A stretch of DNA of 64,000 nt from Lachnospiraceae bacterium (GCA_023664345.1 JAMPFQ010000011.1:56382-120381), one strand, 5' to 3'; shown: positions 1-10,404, counted from the stretch's first letter. Notes: a model not told the origin generated them from the sequence alone. Program-made: numbers and translations.

Positions 1-1
1 G

Positions 2-1525
2 GAAGGCGATTATCGCTTTGAGAACGACACTTTCTACAAGGGTGAGACAGACCTGACAGCAGGCATGGAGGAACTGGACAATTATGTCAAGGGTTCCGAT
101 GCCGCGGTCACGGTGTGTTACGGCCCTACCCGTGTGATGACCACACTGACAGATCCCTCCACCGGCGAGCGCATCATCGGCACGAATGTATCGGACGCGG
201 TGTGGGAGACCGTACAAAAAGGGGAAGTCTATGAGACCACGCATATCACGATCAATAACGAGGATTACGTGGCGTGCTATGTGCCTCTGCAGAATCCGGA
301 CGGCACTATTATCGGTATTGTGTTCGCGGGAGAGCCCAGGACGGAGATCGACGCGTTCATTGGTCTGAGAGTATCAGCGATCGTCGGGCTGGCGGTGCTT
401 TTGAGCGCGATATTTGTGGTGGTCGGCTGGTTCCTGGCGAACAGGATCGCGAACTGCCTGATCAGGACGAAGAACGGTCTGGAGAGCCTGGCCACAGGCG
501 AGCTGAACACCAAAGTGGACGATTCCATCCTGAAACGTAACGATGAACTGGGAGCCATGGGAGATTCCCTGAGCGGCCTGATCGCAAGACTGCACGATAT
601 CGTGGGCAATATGCAGGATTCCGCAAACAGGCTGAATGAGGCAGGACAATCCATGGATGAGATGGCGACTCAGTGCAGCACGGCGACGGATGAGATTAGC
701 AGGGCAGTGGATGAAATCTCCAGAGGCGCTGTGATGCAGGCGGAAGAGATTGAGAATGCTTCCGGCCAGATCGTGGAAATGGGCGGCCAGATCGAGAGCA
801 TCGTGGAGTGCGTGGGCAGACAGACGACCGTATCCGTGACTATGGGCAAGGCCGGAGACGCATCCATGAAGACCATTCACCAGCTCAGTGAATCCAATGA
901 TAAGACGGTTGCGGCGCTGAACAGCATCGCGAAGCAGATACAGCTTACGAATGAGTCCGTACAGAAGATCGGAGCCGCTACGGAACTGATCACTTCCATC
1001 GCGTCCCAGACCAGCCTGCTGTCCCTGAACGCATCCATTGAAGCTGCGAGGGCAGGGGAGGCAGGAAAGGGATTCGCGGTGGTCGCCACAGAGATCCAGA
1101 AGCTTTCCGTGCAGTCCAATGACGCCGCTGTGGAGATCCAGGGTATCATATCCACCCTGCAGGATGAGGCACAGAAGACTGTGGATGAAATGCGGAACGC
1201 GGAAGTCCTGATGAAGGAGCAGCAGGAGAAGCTGGAGGATACCAAGGATAAGTTCAATGATGTGAGCAACGGCATCGATGTCTCCCGGAAAGGGACGGAA
1301 GAGATCCGTGTAAGCGCGGACTCCGCTGATACCTCCAGATCCACGGTCATTGACGTTATCTCCAATCTCTCCGCCATCTCGCAGGAAAATGCGGCCTCCG
1401 CTGAGGAAACAGCCGCTTCCATGGAAGAACTGAATGCCACGATCAATATGATGGCGGAAGAAGCTGCCAGACTGAAACAGATATCAAATGGGCTGAATGA
1501 AGATATGAATTTCTTTAAAATGTAG
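2..1525 (+). CDS. Methyl-accepting chemotaxis protein, 5'-truncated by window edge
   Basis: The reading frame is open from base 2, so the start lies outside the window and the first visible ATG (65) is probably internal. What remains is the distal part of an extracellular sensor domain of Cache type (to about 355), one transmembrane helix (about 357-450), a HAMP segment (about 450-610) and a complete cytoplasmic signalling coiled coil. The hairpin tip that contacts CheA and CheW lies at about 1000-1110 and contains [18 protein letters not shown], close to the family consensus. No C-terminal CheR/CheB-tethering pentapeptide is seen. The ligand cannot be inferred. A terminator follows directly, so this is the last gene of its transcript. 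The family call is certain; only the N-terminus is missing. Confidence 0.95.
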   Translation, partial: EGDYRFENDTFYKGETDLTAGMEELDNYVKGSDAAVTVCYGPTRVMTTLTDPSTGERIIGTNVSDAVWETVQKGEVYETTHITINNEDYVACYVPLQNPDGTIIGIVFAGEPRTEIDAFIGLRVSAIVGLAVLLSAIFVVVGWFLANRIANCLIRTKNGLESLATGELNTKVDDSILKRNDELGAMGDSLSGLIARLHDIVGNMQDSANRLNEAGQSMDEMATQCSTATDEISRAVDEISRGAVMQAEEIENASGQIVEMGGQIESIVECVGRQTTVSVTMGKAGDASMKTIHQLSESNDKTVAALNSIAKQIQLTNESVQKIGAATELITSIASQTSLLSLNASIEAARAGEAGKGFAVVATEIQKLSVQSNDAAVEIQGIISTLQDEAQKTVDEMRNAEVLMKEQQEKLEDTKDKFNDVSNGIDVSRKGTEEIRVSADSADTSRSTVIDVISNLSAISQENAASAEETAASMEELNATINMMAEEAARLKQISNGLNEDMNFFKM

Positions 1526-1544
1526 CAATCATCTGGAAAATATG

Positions 1545-1576
1545 TGCCCCGGCGTATACGGCCGGGGCATTTTTTT
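1545..1576 (+). terminator. Intrinsic terminator after the chemotaxis receptor gene
   Basis: A perfect 9-bp stem (TGCCCCGGC at 1545-1553 with GCCGGGGCA at 1561-1569), a 7-nt loop and then seven T residues. This is a textbook Rho-independent terminator 20 nt after the stop codon. Confidence 0.92.
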
Positions 1577-1586
1577 GATATTTTGC

Positions 1587-1614
1587 TTGCAATCGGAATA
1601 TTCTATGGTAAAAT
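1587..1614 (+). promoter_or_regulatory. Candidate sigma-A promoter for the peptide ABC importer
   Basis: TTGCAA (1587-1592), a 16-nt spacer and TAAAAT (1609-1614) lie between the preceding terminator and the lipoprotein gene, about 50 nt ahead of its start. Judged from sequence alone. Confidence 0.45.
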
Positions 1615-1666
1615 AGTGGGGACAATTGAATAGTGAGAGGTTTATTTGATCGAAGAGGAGAAGAGC

Positions 1667-3205
1667 ATGATGAAACGTATTTGTTTTCTTTTAACGGCGC
1701 TTCTGACAATGGCTGTACTGGGCGCATGCGGCGCAGACGGCACAGGAGAGTCTTCGGGGGATAATTCCTCTAAGGAGCCTGTTTACGGAGGCTCCGTTGT
1801 TGTAGGCATACAGCAGGATATTGACAGTCTTGACCCTCATAAAGCAACGGCGGCAGGAACGAAAGAAATCTTGTTTAACATTTTTGAAGGCTTGGTAAAG
1901 CCTGATGAAAACGGCAATCTGATCGATGCGGTGGCAAGTGGCTATACGATCTCCGAGGATGGTCTGGTATATACCTTTACCCTCAGGGACAACGTAAAGT
2001 TCCACAATGGCAATGTTGTGACGTGTGAGGACGTGAAGTACTCTCTGGAGAGAGTGTCGGGACTTCTGGACGGCACGCCCCTCATTTCCACGCTGAAAAC
2101 GATCCAGGCCGTAGACATATTGGATGAAAAGACGGTTCAGGTAACAGTGGAGAGCGCGAACACAGAGCTGATCTACAGTTTTGTGGCGGCGATCATTCCC
2201 GCGAGGAGCGGGGAGGACGCGGAGGCGGAACCCATTGGCACGGGACCGTTTTCTTATGTTTCCTATACCCCTCAGGTGGGCATCGTGCTGAAGAAGAATC
2301 CCGATTACTGGCAGATGGGCCTGCCCTATCTGGATGAGGTCAACTTCAAGATCGTCAACAGCCCGGACTCCGCCGTGCTGGAGTTACAGGGCGGGACGAT
2401 CGATATCTATGCCTATCTGACGGATTCCCAGGCACAGGAACTGCAGGATGGCTTTAATGTGGAGGCTTCCGCATCCAATGTGGTGCAGGCGCTGTTTTTG
2501 AACAACGCGGTGGCGCCCCTGGATGACGTGCGGGTGCGCCAGGCGATCTGCTATGCCCTTGACAAGGACAGCATCAATGATTTCGTAGGCGGCGGGAACG
2601 GGACCATCATCAGTTCGGCCATGCTTCCCACATTGAAGGACAATTATGTGGACCTGAACGATATGTACGGTACCACGGCAAATGTGGAGAAAGCGAAGGA
2701 ACTGCTTGCCGATGCGGGTTATGGGAACGGACTGGATCTGGAGATTGCCATTCCCTCCAACTACGAGTTCCATATGCAGACCGGAGAGGTGGTGGTGGAG
2801 CAGCTGAAAGAAGCGGGCATCAACGCGACCATCAAGGCGGTGGAGTGGAGTACCTGGCTGGACGAGATCTACAACGGGCGCCAGTATCAGGCGACCATCA
2901 GCGGCATTACCTGTGATTCCACGCCCGGATATCTGCTGAACCGGTTCCAGACAGACTCCAAAAAGAACTTTATCAACTTTGCCAACGCGGAGTATGACAC
3001 ATTGTATCTGAGCGCTCAGTCAACCCTTGACGTGCAGGAGAAGATCGAGGATTACGCGCAGCTTCAGAAGATCTTGTGCGACGAGGCGGGCAGCGCGTTC
3101 CTGCAGGTTCCTGCCAATATGACGGCAATCAATAAGAAACTTGCAGGCTACAAGTTCTATCCTGTGTATGTGCAGGATATGAGTACGGTATTTTTTGTTG
3201 AATAA
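1667..3205 (+). CDS. ABC transporter substrate-binding lipoprotein, SBP family 5
   Basis: Extracytoplasmic binding protein of the oligopeptide/dipeptide/nickel type (512 aa). A short basic N-terminus, a hydrophobic stretch and the lipobox LGAC (Cys21) mark it as a lipoprotein. The mature part shows family features such as the early SLDPHKATA segment and the GTGPFSYVSY and NPDYW motifs. ATG 1667 is chosen because GAGGAG lies 6 nt before it; a TTG at 1646 would put extra acidic residues in front of the signal peptide. Two permeases and a double ATPase follow in the same direction, which makes a complete importer. Family 5 proteins bind peptides, nickel chelates, opines and some sugars, so the substrate is not settled. 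Confidence 0.93.
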   Translation: MMKRICFLLTALLTMAVLGACGADGTGESSGDNSSKEPVYGGSVVVGIQQDIDSLDPHKATAAGTKEILFNIFEGLVKPDENGNLIDAVASGYTISEDGLVYTFTLRDNVKFHNGNVVTCEDVKYSLERVSGLLDGTPLISTLKTIQAVDILDEKTVQVTVESANTELIYSFVAAIIPARSGEDAEAEPIGTGPFSYVSYTPQVGIVLKKNPDYWQMGLPYLDEVNFKIVNSPDSAVLELQGGTIDIYAYLTDSQAQELQDGFNVEASASNVVQALFLNNAVAPLDDVRVRQAICYALDKDSINDFVGGGNGTIISSAMLPTLKDNYVDLNDMYGTTANVEKAKELLADAGYGNGLDLEIAIPSNYEFHMQTGEVVVEQLKEAGINATIKAVEWSTWLDEIYNGRQYQATISGITCDSTPGYLLNRFQTDSKKNFINFANAEYDTLYLSAQSTLDVQEKIEDYAQLQKILCDEAGSAFLQVPANMTAINKKLAGYKFYPVYVQDMSTVFFVE

Positions 3206-3223
3206 AAAGGAGGTGGCGGCCAC

Positions 3224-4183
3224 ATGAAATATTTCCTGAAAAAACTATTTACTCTCATTATGACATTGTTCCTGGTTTCTGTGGCCGCTTTCCTGGCTTT
3301 TCAGATCATCCCCGGAGATGTGGTGACATCCATCCTGGGGACAGAGGCGACTCCCGAGAGGGAGGAACAGCTTCGGGAAGAACTGGGACTGAACAGACCG
3401 CCCGTGGAGCGGTATCTTGACTGGGTGGCGGATGTGCTCCGGGGGGACCTGGGGGAAAGCTACCGCTACTCCAAGAATATGAATGAGATGATGCCCGTGG
3501 CGGAGCTGATCGGGGATAAACTGCCTGTGACGCTCTGGCTGGCGGCGGTGTCGCTGGCGCTGATCGTGGCCGTGGCCATCCCTCTGGGGGTGCTGTGGGT
3601 CAGGAGCGGCAGCCATGTCCTGGATGCCGTGCTGGGGGTGGTGACGCAGGTTTCCATGGCGATCCCGTCTTTCTTTCTGGGCATCCTTGTAACGTATCTG
3701 TTCGGGATCCTGCTGAGATTTTTTGCTCCCGGCAGCTATATCAGCTATCAGGAAGATTTCGGCGGGTTTATAAAGTACCTGTTGTTCCCGGCGCTGTCCA
3801 TCGCCATTCCGAAGATCGCGATGACAGCCAGATTTCTGCGCAATTCCATGCTGACGGAGTTACAGTCGGATTACGTCCGCACCGCGTACAGCAAGGGCTG
3901 CACCAAACGGCGGGTGATGTATGGCCATGTGCTGCGCAACGCCATGATGCCGGTGGTCACCTTTCTGGGCATGATCATCGCGGAGATTGTGGCGGGCAGT
4001 ATTGTGATCGAGCAGGTCTTCGGGCTGCCCGGCATCGGGCGGCTGCTGATCAGTTCCATCTCCACCCGGGATTTCCCGGTGGTGCAGATATTGATCTTGT
4101 ATATTACATTTGTAGTTATTTTTGTGTATTTTCTGGTGGATATCCTGTATCGGGTGATCGATCCCAGGATCAGCGAACAATGA
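3224..4183 (+). CDS. Peptide-type ABC transporter permease, DppB/OppB family
   Basis: Inner-membrane subunit of 319 aa with six predicted helices. The N-terminal segment (KKLFTLIMTLFLVSVAAFLA) and the long first external loop with LGLNRPPVERYLDWV are typical of the B-type permease. The cytoplasmic EAA-type loop that docks on the ATPase is at about residues 220-250 (YVRTAYSKGCTKRRV onward). An AGGAGGT ribosome-binding site precedes ATG 3224, and the gene starts 18 nt after the lipoprotein stop, so both are in one operon. It would pair with the C-type permease that follows. No abnormal features. Confidence 0.95.
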   Translation: MKYFLKKLFTLIMTLFLVSVAAFLAFQIIPGDVVTSILGTEATPEREEQLREELGLNRPPVERYLDWVADVLRGDLGESYRYSKNMNEMMPVAELIGDKLPVTLWLAAVSLALIVAVAIPLGVLWVRSGSHVLDAVLGVVTQVSMAIPSFFLGILVTYLFGILLRFFAPGSYISYQEDFGGFIKYLLFPALSIAIPKIAMTARFLRNSMLTELQSDYVRTAYSKGCTKRRVMYGHVLRNAMMPVVTFLGMIIAEIVAGSIVIEQVFGLPGIGRLLISSISTRDFPVVQILILYITFVVIFVYFLVDILYRVIDPRISEQ

Positions 4184-4208
4184 CAGTGTGAGAAGAGAAA
4201 AGAATAGC

Positions 4209-5021
4209 ATGAAAAAAAGCAGCACAGGAAAATGGAATAAGTATCTGGCAGCGGGCCTGTTGATGACAGGTCTTGCTCTGCTGCTCGGCGTTGTGGGGAT
4301 GTTCTGGACGCCTTACAGCACCACGGCCATGTCCGCGGCGGAGAAATTTGATGCGCCCTCCCTGCGCCATATTTTCGGCACGGATAATTTCGGGCGGGAT
4401 ATTTTCTCCCGGGTGATGGAAGGCATGGGGACCACTGTGGCCATCAGCAGCCTTGTGGTGCTGTTTTCAGGCTCCGCCGGCATCCTGCTGGGGGCTCTGA
4501 CAGGGTATTTCGGGGGTCTGCTTGACGAAATCGTGATGCGAGTGACCGATGCGGTCAATGGCTTTCCCAGCATCCTGCTGACGCTGGTGATCATCAGTCT
4601 TCTGGGCAGCGGCAGGCAGAATGTGATCCTGTCTTTGGGGATCGTGTTCGTGCCAAGCTATGTGAGGATCGTCCGCAGCGAGTTCATCCGTCTGCGGGAC
4701 GCGGATTATATCAGGAGGGCAAGGCTTATGGGAGTGGGCAGGATGCGGATCTTGTTCGTGCACATCCTGCCCAATGTCTTTTCCGTGTTCTGGGTATCTG
4801 TGATGATCGGGTTCAACAACGCGATCCTGGCGGAGTCCGGCATGAGTTATCTGGGGATCGGCGTGCAGCCCCCTGATGCAAGTCTGGGCAAGATGCTCTC
4901 GGATGCCCAGGGATACCTGCGGACGGCTCCCTGGTACGCCCTGGCGCCGGGGCTGGCTATCGTGTGGGTGGTGCTGGGATTCGCCCTGTTCAGCGAGGGG
5001 ATCCGGAGAAAGAGCGAGTAG
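4209..5021 (+). CDS. Peptide-type ABC transporter permease, DppC/OppC family
   Basis: Second permease (270 aa), with the N-terminal helix, a short external segment containing HIFGTDNFGRDIFSRV (the C-type permease signature) and five more helices. The ATPase-docking loop contains DADYIRRARLMGVGRMRI. ATG 4209 is preferred; a GTG at 4188 only adds a charged stretch and has no better ribosome-binding site. It lies 25 nt after the first permease. The family is certain; the substrate remains open. Confidence 0.94.
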   Translation: MKKSSTGKWNKYLAAGLLMTGLALLLGVVGMFWTPYSTTAMSAAEKFDAPSLRHIFGTDNFGRDIFSRVMEGMGTTVAISSLVVLFSGSAGILLGALTGYFGGLLDEIVMRVTDAVNGFPSILLTLVIISLLGSGRQNVILSLGIVFVPSYVRIVRSEFIRLRDADYIRRARLMGVGRMRILFVHILPNVFSVFWVSVMIGFNNAILAESGMSYLGIGVQPPDASLGKMLSDAQGYLRTAPWYALAPGLAIVWVVLGFALFSEGIRRKSE

Positions 5022-5096
5022 AGATGGGGACGGCGTGGTGTGAAGATCTGGAACAAGAAGCGGGAGTGCCGTGGGATGGCGGAATGAGAGGGAGAA

Positions 5097-6677
5097 ATGA
5101 TCAGGATAGAAGATCTTTCCGTGTCCTTTGGGGATACGGAAGCGGTAAAACATGTGAGTCTGGACCTGATTGACGGAGAGATCCTGGGGGTTGTGGGGGA
5201 GTCCGGTTCGGGAAAGTCCGTGACGGCGCTGACGCTGATGGGCCTGGTGTCCGATTCCGCGCAGGTCACTTCCGGCCGGATCCTCTTTGACGATGTGGCG
5301 CTGCGGGAAGCGGGAAAGCCCTGTGACAAGGGATTGTACAGGGCCTATCAGGGTGTCCGTATGTCCATGGTGTTCCAGGAGCCAATGACTTCCCTGAACC
5401 CTACCCAGAGAGTGGGCAGGCAGGTGGAGGAGATGCTCCGGCTGCACGCGGCGCTGAAAAGAGAGGAAATGCGGGAGAGGGTGTTGGAAGCTTTTCGGTC
5501 TGTGGGACTGCGGGATGTGGAGAAGGTCTATTCCTGTTATCCCCATCAGCTTTCCGGCGGGATGCGCCAGCGGGTCATGATCGCCATGGCGGTGATCCTG
5601 CATCCCAGGCTGATCGTGGCGGATGAACCCACCACGGCGCTGGATGTGACCATACAGAACCAGATCATCGAACTGCTCCGGGAGATCAACCGGAAGCAGG
5701 ATAACGCCATGCTCTTTATCACCCATGACCTGAACCTGGCGAGACGGTTGTGCAGCAGGATCGCAGTGATGAAGGATGGGGAAGTAGTGGAACTGGGGGA
5801 GACGGAGGAAATCTTTCGGAATCCGAAAGAAGCTTATACGAAACGGCTGATAGAGGCGGTTCCCTCCCGGGTAAAGCGCAGGAGGAACATTGCTGCCGTT
5901 CAGGGGCAGCCGATCCTCCGGGTGAGAGATCTGTCCGTCTATTATAAGGACGGCGGCAACAGTCTGTTTTCCCGCAGGAAAAAGCAGTGCGTGGTCTTTG
6001 GAGCGGAGTTTGAACTGTATGCCGGGGAGAGCCTGGGACTGGTGGGGGAGAGCGGATGCGGCAAGACTTCTCTTTCCAAAGCCATATTGGGCATGAACAA
6101 GGAGATAGAGGGGGAGATTGTCCACACTACCCTGCGCCCCCAGATGATCTTTCAGGATCCCTACAGCAGCCTGAATCCCTCTAAGACCATCGGCTGGCTG
6201 CTGATGGAGCCGCTGCGGGCAAGGGCGGCGCTGGACCGGTCTTTTGCCATGACCGGCAAGGACATGGAGGCGGCTGCCTATGACATGCTCCACAAAGTGG
6301 GCATGGAGGACAGGTATTTTCACAGAAAGCCCTCCCAGCTTTCCGGAGGACAGAGACAGCGCGTCAGCATCGGCCAGGCGCTGATCACCCATCCCGGCAT
6401 GATCGTGGCGGACGAGCCGGTGTCCGCGCTGGACGTGACCATTCAGGCGCAGATCATGGAACTGATGCAGAAGCTGCAGCAGGAGATGCACCTGTCCTAC
6501 CTGTTCATTTCCCATGATATCAACGTGGTCTATCGAATGTGCGACCGGATCATGGTCATGAAGGACGGCAGGATCATTGAGAGCGGGGAGACCGAGGAGA
6601 TATTTGCTCATCCCAAAGAAGACTATACGAAACTGTTATTCTCGCGGGCAATGAGCCATAAGTCCAGGGAATCATGA
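5097..6677 (+). CDS. Double ABC ATPase (fused DppD-DppF type) of the peptide importer
   Basis: Two complete nucleotide-binding domains in one 526-aa chain, replacing the separate D and F subunits of classic Dpp/Opp systems. Domain 1: Walker A GESGSGKS (34-41), signature LSGGMRQR (about 152-159), Walker B LIVADEPT. Domain 2: Walker A GESGCGKT (317-324), signature LSGGQRQR (415-422), Walker B MIVADEPVSALD. Both sites look catalytically intact. The start at 5097 follows AGGGAGAA. Its last ten residues (RAMSHKSRES) and stop are encoded by a 30-bp sequence that recurs in non-coding DNA at 46481-46510, so the native C-terminus may have been replaced by a repeat. Confidence 0.94.
   Translation: MIRIEDLSVSFGDTEAVKHVSLDLIDGEILGVVGESGSGKSVTALTLMGLVSDSAQVTSGRILFDDVALREAGKPCDKGLYRAYQGVRMSMVFQEPMTSLNPTQRVGRQVEEMLRLHAALKREEMRERVLEAFRSVGLRDVEKVYSCYPHQLSGGMRQRVMIAMAVILHPRLIVADEPTTALDVTIQNQIIELLREINRKQDNAMLFITHDLNLARRLCSRIAVMKDGEVVELGETEEIFRNPKEAYTKRLIEAVPSRVKRRRNIAAVQGQPILRVRDLSVYYKDGGNSLFSRRKKQCVVFGAEFELYAGESLGLVGESGCGKTSLSKAILGMNKEIEGEIVHTTLRPQMIFQDPYSSLNPSKTIGWLLMEPLRARAALDRSFAMTGKDMEAAAYDMLHKVGMEDRYFHRKPSQLSGGQRQRVSIGQALITHPGMIVADEPVSALDVTIQAQIMELMQKLQQEMHLSYLFISHDINVVYRMCDRIMVMKDGRIIESGETEEIFAHPKEDYTKLLFSRAMSHKSRES
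6647..6676 (+). repeat. Copy A of a dispersed 30-bp repeat
   Basis: Bases 6647-6676 match 46481-46510 at 28 of 30 positions. Here the repeat overlaps the last codons and stop of the ABC ATPase gene. Its right half is the left arm of an inverted repeat at about 6662-6688 (GTCCA..GGGAATCAT against ATGATTCCC..TGGAC), so the element ends in a hairpin around the stop codon. Confidence 0.7.
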
Positions 6678-6709
6678 TTCCCTTGGACCTTGGCGAATGC
6701 CGCGAGGGT

Positions 6710-6742
6710 CAAAGACCCCGTCAGCTTGCTACGGGGTCTTTG
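6710..6742 (+). terminator. Strong hairpin, probable terminator of the ABC importer operon
   Basis: A perfect 12-bp stem, CAAAGACCCCGT (6710-6721) with ACGGGGTCTTTG (6731-6742), and a 9-nt loop. The T tract after it is poor, so termination is probable but not textbook. It separates the importer operon from the P-type ATPase gene. Confidence 0.6.
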
Positions 6743-6785
6743 ATTGGGAAATCCTGAGACAACCTCATAAAACTTGGACTACTTT

Positions 6786-6831
6786 CCCTCCCGGAAGCAT
6801 AAAATGCATCAGCAACCAAGCTTCGGGAGGG
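6786..6831 (+). promoter_or_regulatory. Inverted repeat that would pair with the P-type ATPase ribosome-binding site
   Basis: CCCTCCCGGAAGC (6786-6798) can pair with GCTTCGGGAGGG (6820-6831) with one bulged base. The second arm contains the GGGAGG ribosome-binding site of the GTG start at 6839, so the hairpin would hide it. Whether it regulates translation is inference. Confidence 0.45.
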
Positions 6832-6838
6832 ATTTGTC

Positions 6839-9529
6839 GTGTTTGAACAGTGCAGCATACAGGAAACCTTACAACAACTGGAAAGCGACCTGGAACAGGG
6901 GCTTACGGAAAAGAACGCCGCCATCCGTCTTGCCAGGGACGGCAGGAACGAGATGCGGGGAGAGAGGAAAAAGACAGTCATAGAATCTTTTCTGGCGCAG
7001 CTGAACGACCCGCTGATCTACGTGCTCATTGTGGCGGCGGTGGTTTCCGTGCTGCTCAAGGAGATCAGCGATGCGGCGATCATCGGGGTGGTGGTCTGCA
7101 TGAATGCCGTGATAGGCATGCTCCAGGAAGGAAAAGCCAGAAAGGCCCTGGAATCCTTAAAGAAACTGACCAGCCCCAGGGCAATCGTGATACGGGACGG
7201 GAAGCGCAGGGAGATTCCTGCGGCGGAACTGGTAAAAGGCGATATCGTCTGTCTGGAGGCGGGGTGCCAGGTTCCTGCGGATCTGCGGCTGACAGAGACG
7301 GTAAATTTAAAGATAGAGGAATCCGCCCTTACGGGGGAGTCCCTGCCTGTGGAAAAGGACGCCGCTTTCACAGGCAGGCGGGGAGAGCATCTGCCTCTGG
7401 GGGACAGGTATAACATGGCCTATATGTCCACCATAGTGACCTATGGCAGAGGCGAGGGAATCGTCACCGCGGTGGGGATGCAGACGGAGTTGGGACAGAT
7501 TGCGGAAATGATCACCGGGGCAAAAGAGGAAATGACACCTCTGCAGAAGAGGCTGGGGGAATTGGGGAAAGTCTTAAGCTTCCTGTCCCTGCTCCTTTGT
7601 GCCACGCTGTTTGGACTGGCAGTGTTTCAGCGCCGCAATGTGGGGGAAATGCTGATCACGGCGATCTCCCTGGCGGTGGCGGCAGTGCCGGAGGGTCTGC
7701 CCGCAGTGGTGACCATATGCCTCGCCCTGAGTGTGACCAGGATGGTCAAGGTCAATACTATCGTGAGGAGGCTGCCTTCCGTGGAGACGCTGGGAGCCGT
7801 CAGCGTGGTCTGTTCCGACAAGACAGGGACTCTGACGCAGAACCGCATGATCGTGGAAAAGGTGGCCATAGGCGGCAGATGCATGGGAGCATCGGAGATA
7901 TCGCCTGCGGTCTGTCCGGAATTTTTTCAGGGAATGGCGCTGTGCAACGACGCTTCCCTGGGACAGGGAATGGGAGATCCCACGGAACTGGCGCTTTTGG
8001 ACATGGCTTCCAGGGTGGGGATACAGAAAGAGGAATTGGAGCGTCAGATGCCCAGGATCGGTGAACTGGCTTTCGATTCGGACAGAAAGATGATGACCAC
8101 TTTACACAGGATGGCCACTTCCCGTGGGGGAGAGCTTCATGCCGCGGGCTACGGCACTTATCAGAATATCAGCTTTACCAAAGGAGCGCCCGACGAGGTG
8201 TGGAAGCGGTGCACGGAAATCTGGACTTCCAGGGGCATCGTCCGCATGGGTGCGCAGCAGATCAGACAGCTTCAGGCAGCCCTCAGGGAAATGTCAGGGG
8301 AGGCGCTGCGCACGCTGGCTATCGCCATGCGGCGGAACGCGGCGGAGGCCAGGGAAGAAGGATTGGTATTTTTAGGATTGGTGGGAATGAAAGATCCCGC
8401 CAGACCGGAGGCCGCAGGCGCCGTTGCGGACTTTAAGGGGGCGGGCGTCACCACCGTGATGATCACCGGTGACCATGTGGACACTGCCTTTGCCATCGGC
8501 AGGCAGCTTGGAATCGTGGAAAACAGGAACCAGTGCATGACAGGGGAGGAACTGGCCCGGATGTCCGAGGAGAACCTGATCAGACGGCTGGAGACAAACA
8601 GGGTTTTTGCCAGGGTTTCCCCGGCGCAGAAAGTGCGCATTGTGGACGGCTTCCAGAAACGGGGAGAGATCGTTGCCATGACCGGGGACGGGGTCAATGA
8701 CGCTCCCTCCTTAAAAGAGGCGGATATCGGCATCGCCATGGGGATGAACGGTACGGATGTGGCCAGGCAGGCGGCGGATATGATCCTGACGGATGATAAT
8801 TTTGCCACCATCAGAAAAGCCATAGAGGAGGGCAGGGGCGTCTATGAAAATATCCGAAAATCGGTGATATTTCTGCTATCCTCCAACCTGGGCGAGATCA
8901 TCACCATGTTCGCGGCGGTGCTCTGCGGCCTGGCATCTCCCTTAAAGTCCAGCCATATCCTGTGGATCAATCTGATCACGGATTCCCTTCCGGCGCTGGC
9001 TCTGGGGGTGGATAAAAATGACGGGAAAAGCCTGATGCGCCAGCCGCCCAGAAAGGCACAGGAAAGCCTTTTCGCAAGAGGAGGCCTGGTCTGTACCTGC
9101 TTTTACGGGGTGCTGATCGGTGCCATCAGCCTGACCGCTTTTCTGATGCTGCCCTGCGCCCTGCTCCGGGCAGGCGGCCAGCCCCTGACGCCTGGGGGGA
9201 TATCTCATCTGCTGGGAAACCCTCATGTACTTTCCAAGGCGCAGACCTATGCGTTTACGGTGCTGGGAATCTCGCAGCTGTTCCATGCCATCGGTATGCG
9301 GGATACGGGAAAATCCGTATTTCGCATGAAGCATCTGGAAAATAAACTGATGATAGCTGCCTGTGTGGCAGGTTTCTGTTTACAGTTCGCCGTGACGGAG
9401 ATCCCTTTCCTGATCCGGGCGTTCGGCACGTCCCATCTCTCGGGAAGCGAATGGCTGAGATTGAGCGTTCTGGCCGCAGTGCCGTTGTTCGCCCACGAGA
9501 TATTGATATTACTGCGCAGAAATTCCTGA
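6839..9529 (+). CDS. P-type Ca2+-transporting ATPase, P2A (SERCA-like) family
   Basis: An 896-aa cation pump with the standard order: cytoplasmic N-terminus, TM1-2, actuator domain with TGES, TM3-4, phosphorylation domain with SDKTGTLT (phosphorylated Asp327), nucleotide-binding domain with FTKGAPDEV, hinge [18 protein letters not shown], and the C-terminal helices. The helix-4 motif [10 protein letters not shown] and the helix-6 motif [13 protein letters not shown] match the calcium-binding SERCA/PMR1 type rather than Mg2+ or heavy-metal pumps. GTG 6839 has GGGAGG 8 nt upstream. It should export Ca2+ (possibly Mn2+) from the cytoplasm. The gene stands alone, and its 3' end overlaps the convergent gene by 21 nt. 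Confidence 0.93.
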   Translation: MFEQCSIQETLQQLESDLEQGLTEKNAAIRLARDGRNEMRGERKKTVIESFLAQLNDPLIYVLIVAAVVSVLLKEISDAAIIGVVVCMNAVIGMLQEGKARKALESLKKLTSPRAIVIRDGKRREIPAAELVKGDIVCLEAGCQVPADLRLTETVNLKIEESALTGESLPVEKDAAFTGRRGEHLPLGDRYNMAYMSTIVTYGRGEGIVTAVGMQTELGQIAEMITGAKEEMTPLQKRLGELGKVLSFLSLLLCATLFGLAVFQRRNVGEMLITAISLAVAAVPEGLPAVVTICLALSVTRMVKVNTIVRRLPSVETLGAVSVVCSDKTGTLTQNRMIVEKVAIGGRCMGASEISPAVCPEFFQGMALCNDASLGQGMGDPTELALLDMASRVGIQKEELERQMPRIGELAFDSDRKMMTTLHRMATSRGGELHAAGYGTYQNISFTKGAPDEVWKRCTEIWTSRGIVRMGAQQIRQLQAALREMSGEALRTLAIAMRRNAAEAREEGLVFLGLVGMKDPARPEAAGAVADFKGAGVTTVMITGDHVDTAFAIGRQLGIVENRNQCMTGEELARMSEENLIRRLETNRVFARVSPAQKVRIVDGFQKRGEIVAMTGDGVNDAPSLKEADIGIAMGMNGTDVARQAADMILTDDNFATIRKAIEEGRGVYENIRKSVIFLLSSNLGEIITMFAAVLCGLASPLKSSHILWINLITDSLPALALGVDKNDGKSLMRQPPRKAQESLFARGGLVCTCFYGVLIGAISLTAFLMLPCALLRAGGQPLTPGGISHLLGNPHVLSKAQTYAFTVLGISQLFHAIGMRDTGKSVFRMKHLENKLMIAACVAGFCLQFAVTEIPFLIRAFGTSHLSGSEWLRLSVLAAVPLFAHEILILLRRNS

Positions 9530-10126
9530 GCGCTTTCCGGCTTTGGCAGAGGATCTTTGACGGCTCCCTTTTTTGACTTTGTTCAGTTCGGCGTTGATGA
9601 TCTGCAGAGCGTTCTCAGGCGCTTTCTTTCCCGTGCCTGAGCCGCCTGCGGGATCCAGCGCGGAGGCAAGTTCCAGCAGTGTCCTGTCTCCCAACATTGC
9701 CGCCAGGGGTCTGGTCATCTTGATACCGCTCATGGAGTACATGGCATCGGCCAGAATCCGAAAAGCGTTGCCGTCCGCGGTGATATCGCCCAGGGTATCG
9801 CAGACGGAGAAGCACTCTTCGGAAAACTCCATGGGCGCATCGCTTGCCACGGTCTCTATACGGTCGAACCAGTCTGCCGCGCAGGCCCCGCCATTTTTCA
9901 GGGGAAGCGTGTAAACCTCCGGTCTTCCGGTCTTTCTGTCCAAAGTGACAGTGATGGCGGCGGACTTCTCCTTATCCGGCGAATCAGGCATATCCGTGAC
10001 ATCTACCGTAAAGGAGGCGCAGTCTCCCGGGACTCCTGACGCAAGGATTTCCAGCCTGATATCCCTGGGGCGAGGGCTGTCTTTTGGATTATTTCTGCTA
10101 TCGTGGAAGGTCAAGGTCTGTCTCAT
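9509..10126 (-). CDS. Hypothetical protein, 205 aa
   Basis: I do not recognise this protein. It has no signal peptide or membrane segment. The first half looks like a compact beta-rich domain (RLEILASGVPGDCASFTV, then AAITVTLDRKTGRPEVYTL); the middle is acidic and helical with two cysteines (SEECFSVCDTLGD); the tail is strongly basic ([17 protein letters not shown]), as in some nucleic-acid-associated or ribosome-associated proteins. ATG at 10126 follows a weak ACAGG site. The 3' end overlaps the Ca2+ ATPase gene tail-to-tail by 21 nt. Codon use resembles its neighbours, so it is probably a genuine native gene. Confidence 0.7.
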   Translation of the reverse strand: MRQTLTFHDSRNNPKDSPRPRDIRLEILASGVPGDCASFTVDVTDMPDSPDKEKSAAITVTLDRKTGRPEVYTLPLKNGGACAADWFDRIETVASDAPMEFSEECFSVCDTLGDITADGNAFRILADAMYSMSGIKMTRPLAAMLGDRTLLELASALDPAGGSGTGKKAPENALQIINAELNKVKKGSRQRSSAKAGKRSGISAQ

Positions 10127-10404
10127 CGTCCTGTTCTCTTTTCTTTCTTATATGATCTTGTGACCGTATCGTCTGTTACGGCTCGCGTGTCAGTCCTGGC
10201 TTTAGTATAAAGCGCTTTTGGAAAATTATCCTTCACATGCCTGCAAATTTTTTTGTAAACTTTTCCTGTGATCTGTGGTAACATGTTGATAAGTGGAACC
10301 ATATCCGGGGAACCATAGACCAGATGGGTCAATGGACTTTCATCTGCCGGATGATATCAGGATAAACACAGTCTCAGGACAAAATCGGACGGGAGGACAA
10401 CCAT
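10127..10404. other. Divergent intergenic region, 278 bp
   Basis: This holds the upstream regions of the minus-strand hypothetical gene and the plus-strand amidohydrolase gene. A short inverted repeat (CCGTA/TACGG near 10164-10182) and AT-rich patches are visible. I could not assign a convincing promoter on either strand. Confidence 0.5.

Noticed and set aside
4467-6611. 714-codon reading frame on the minus strand opposite the permease and ABC ATPase genes
   Set aside because: It lies wholly antisense to genes with intact motifs, is His/Gln/Pro-rich as expected for a mirror frame, and has no recognisable domain.
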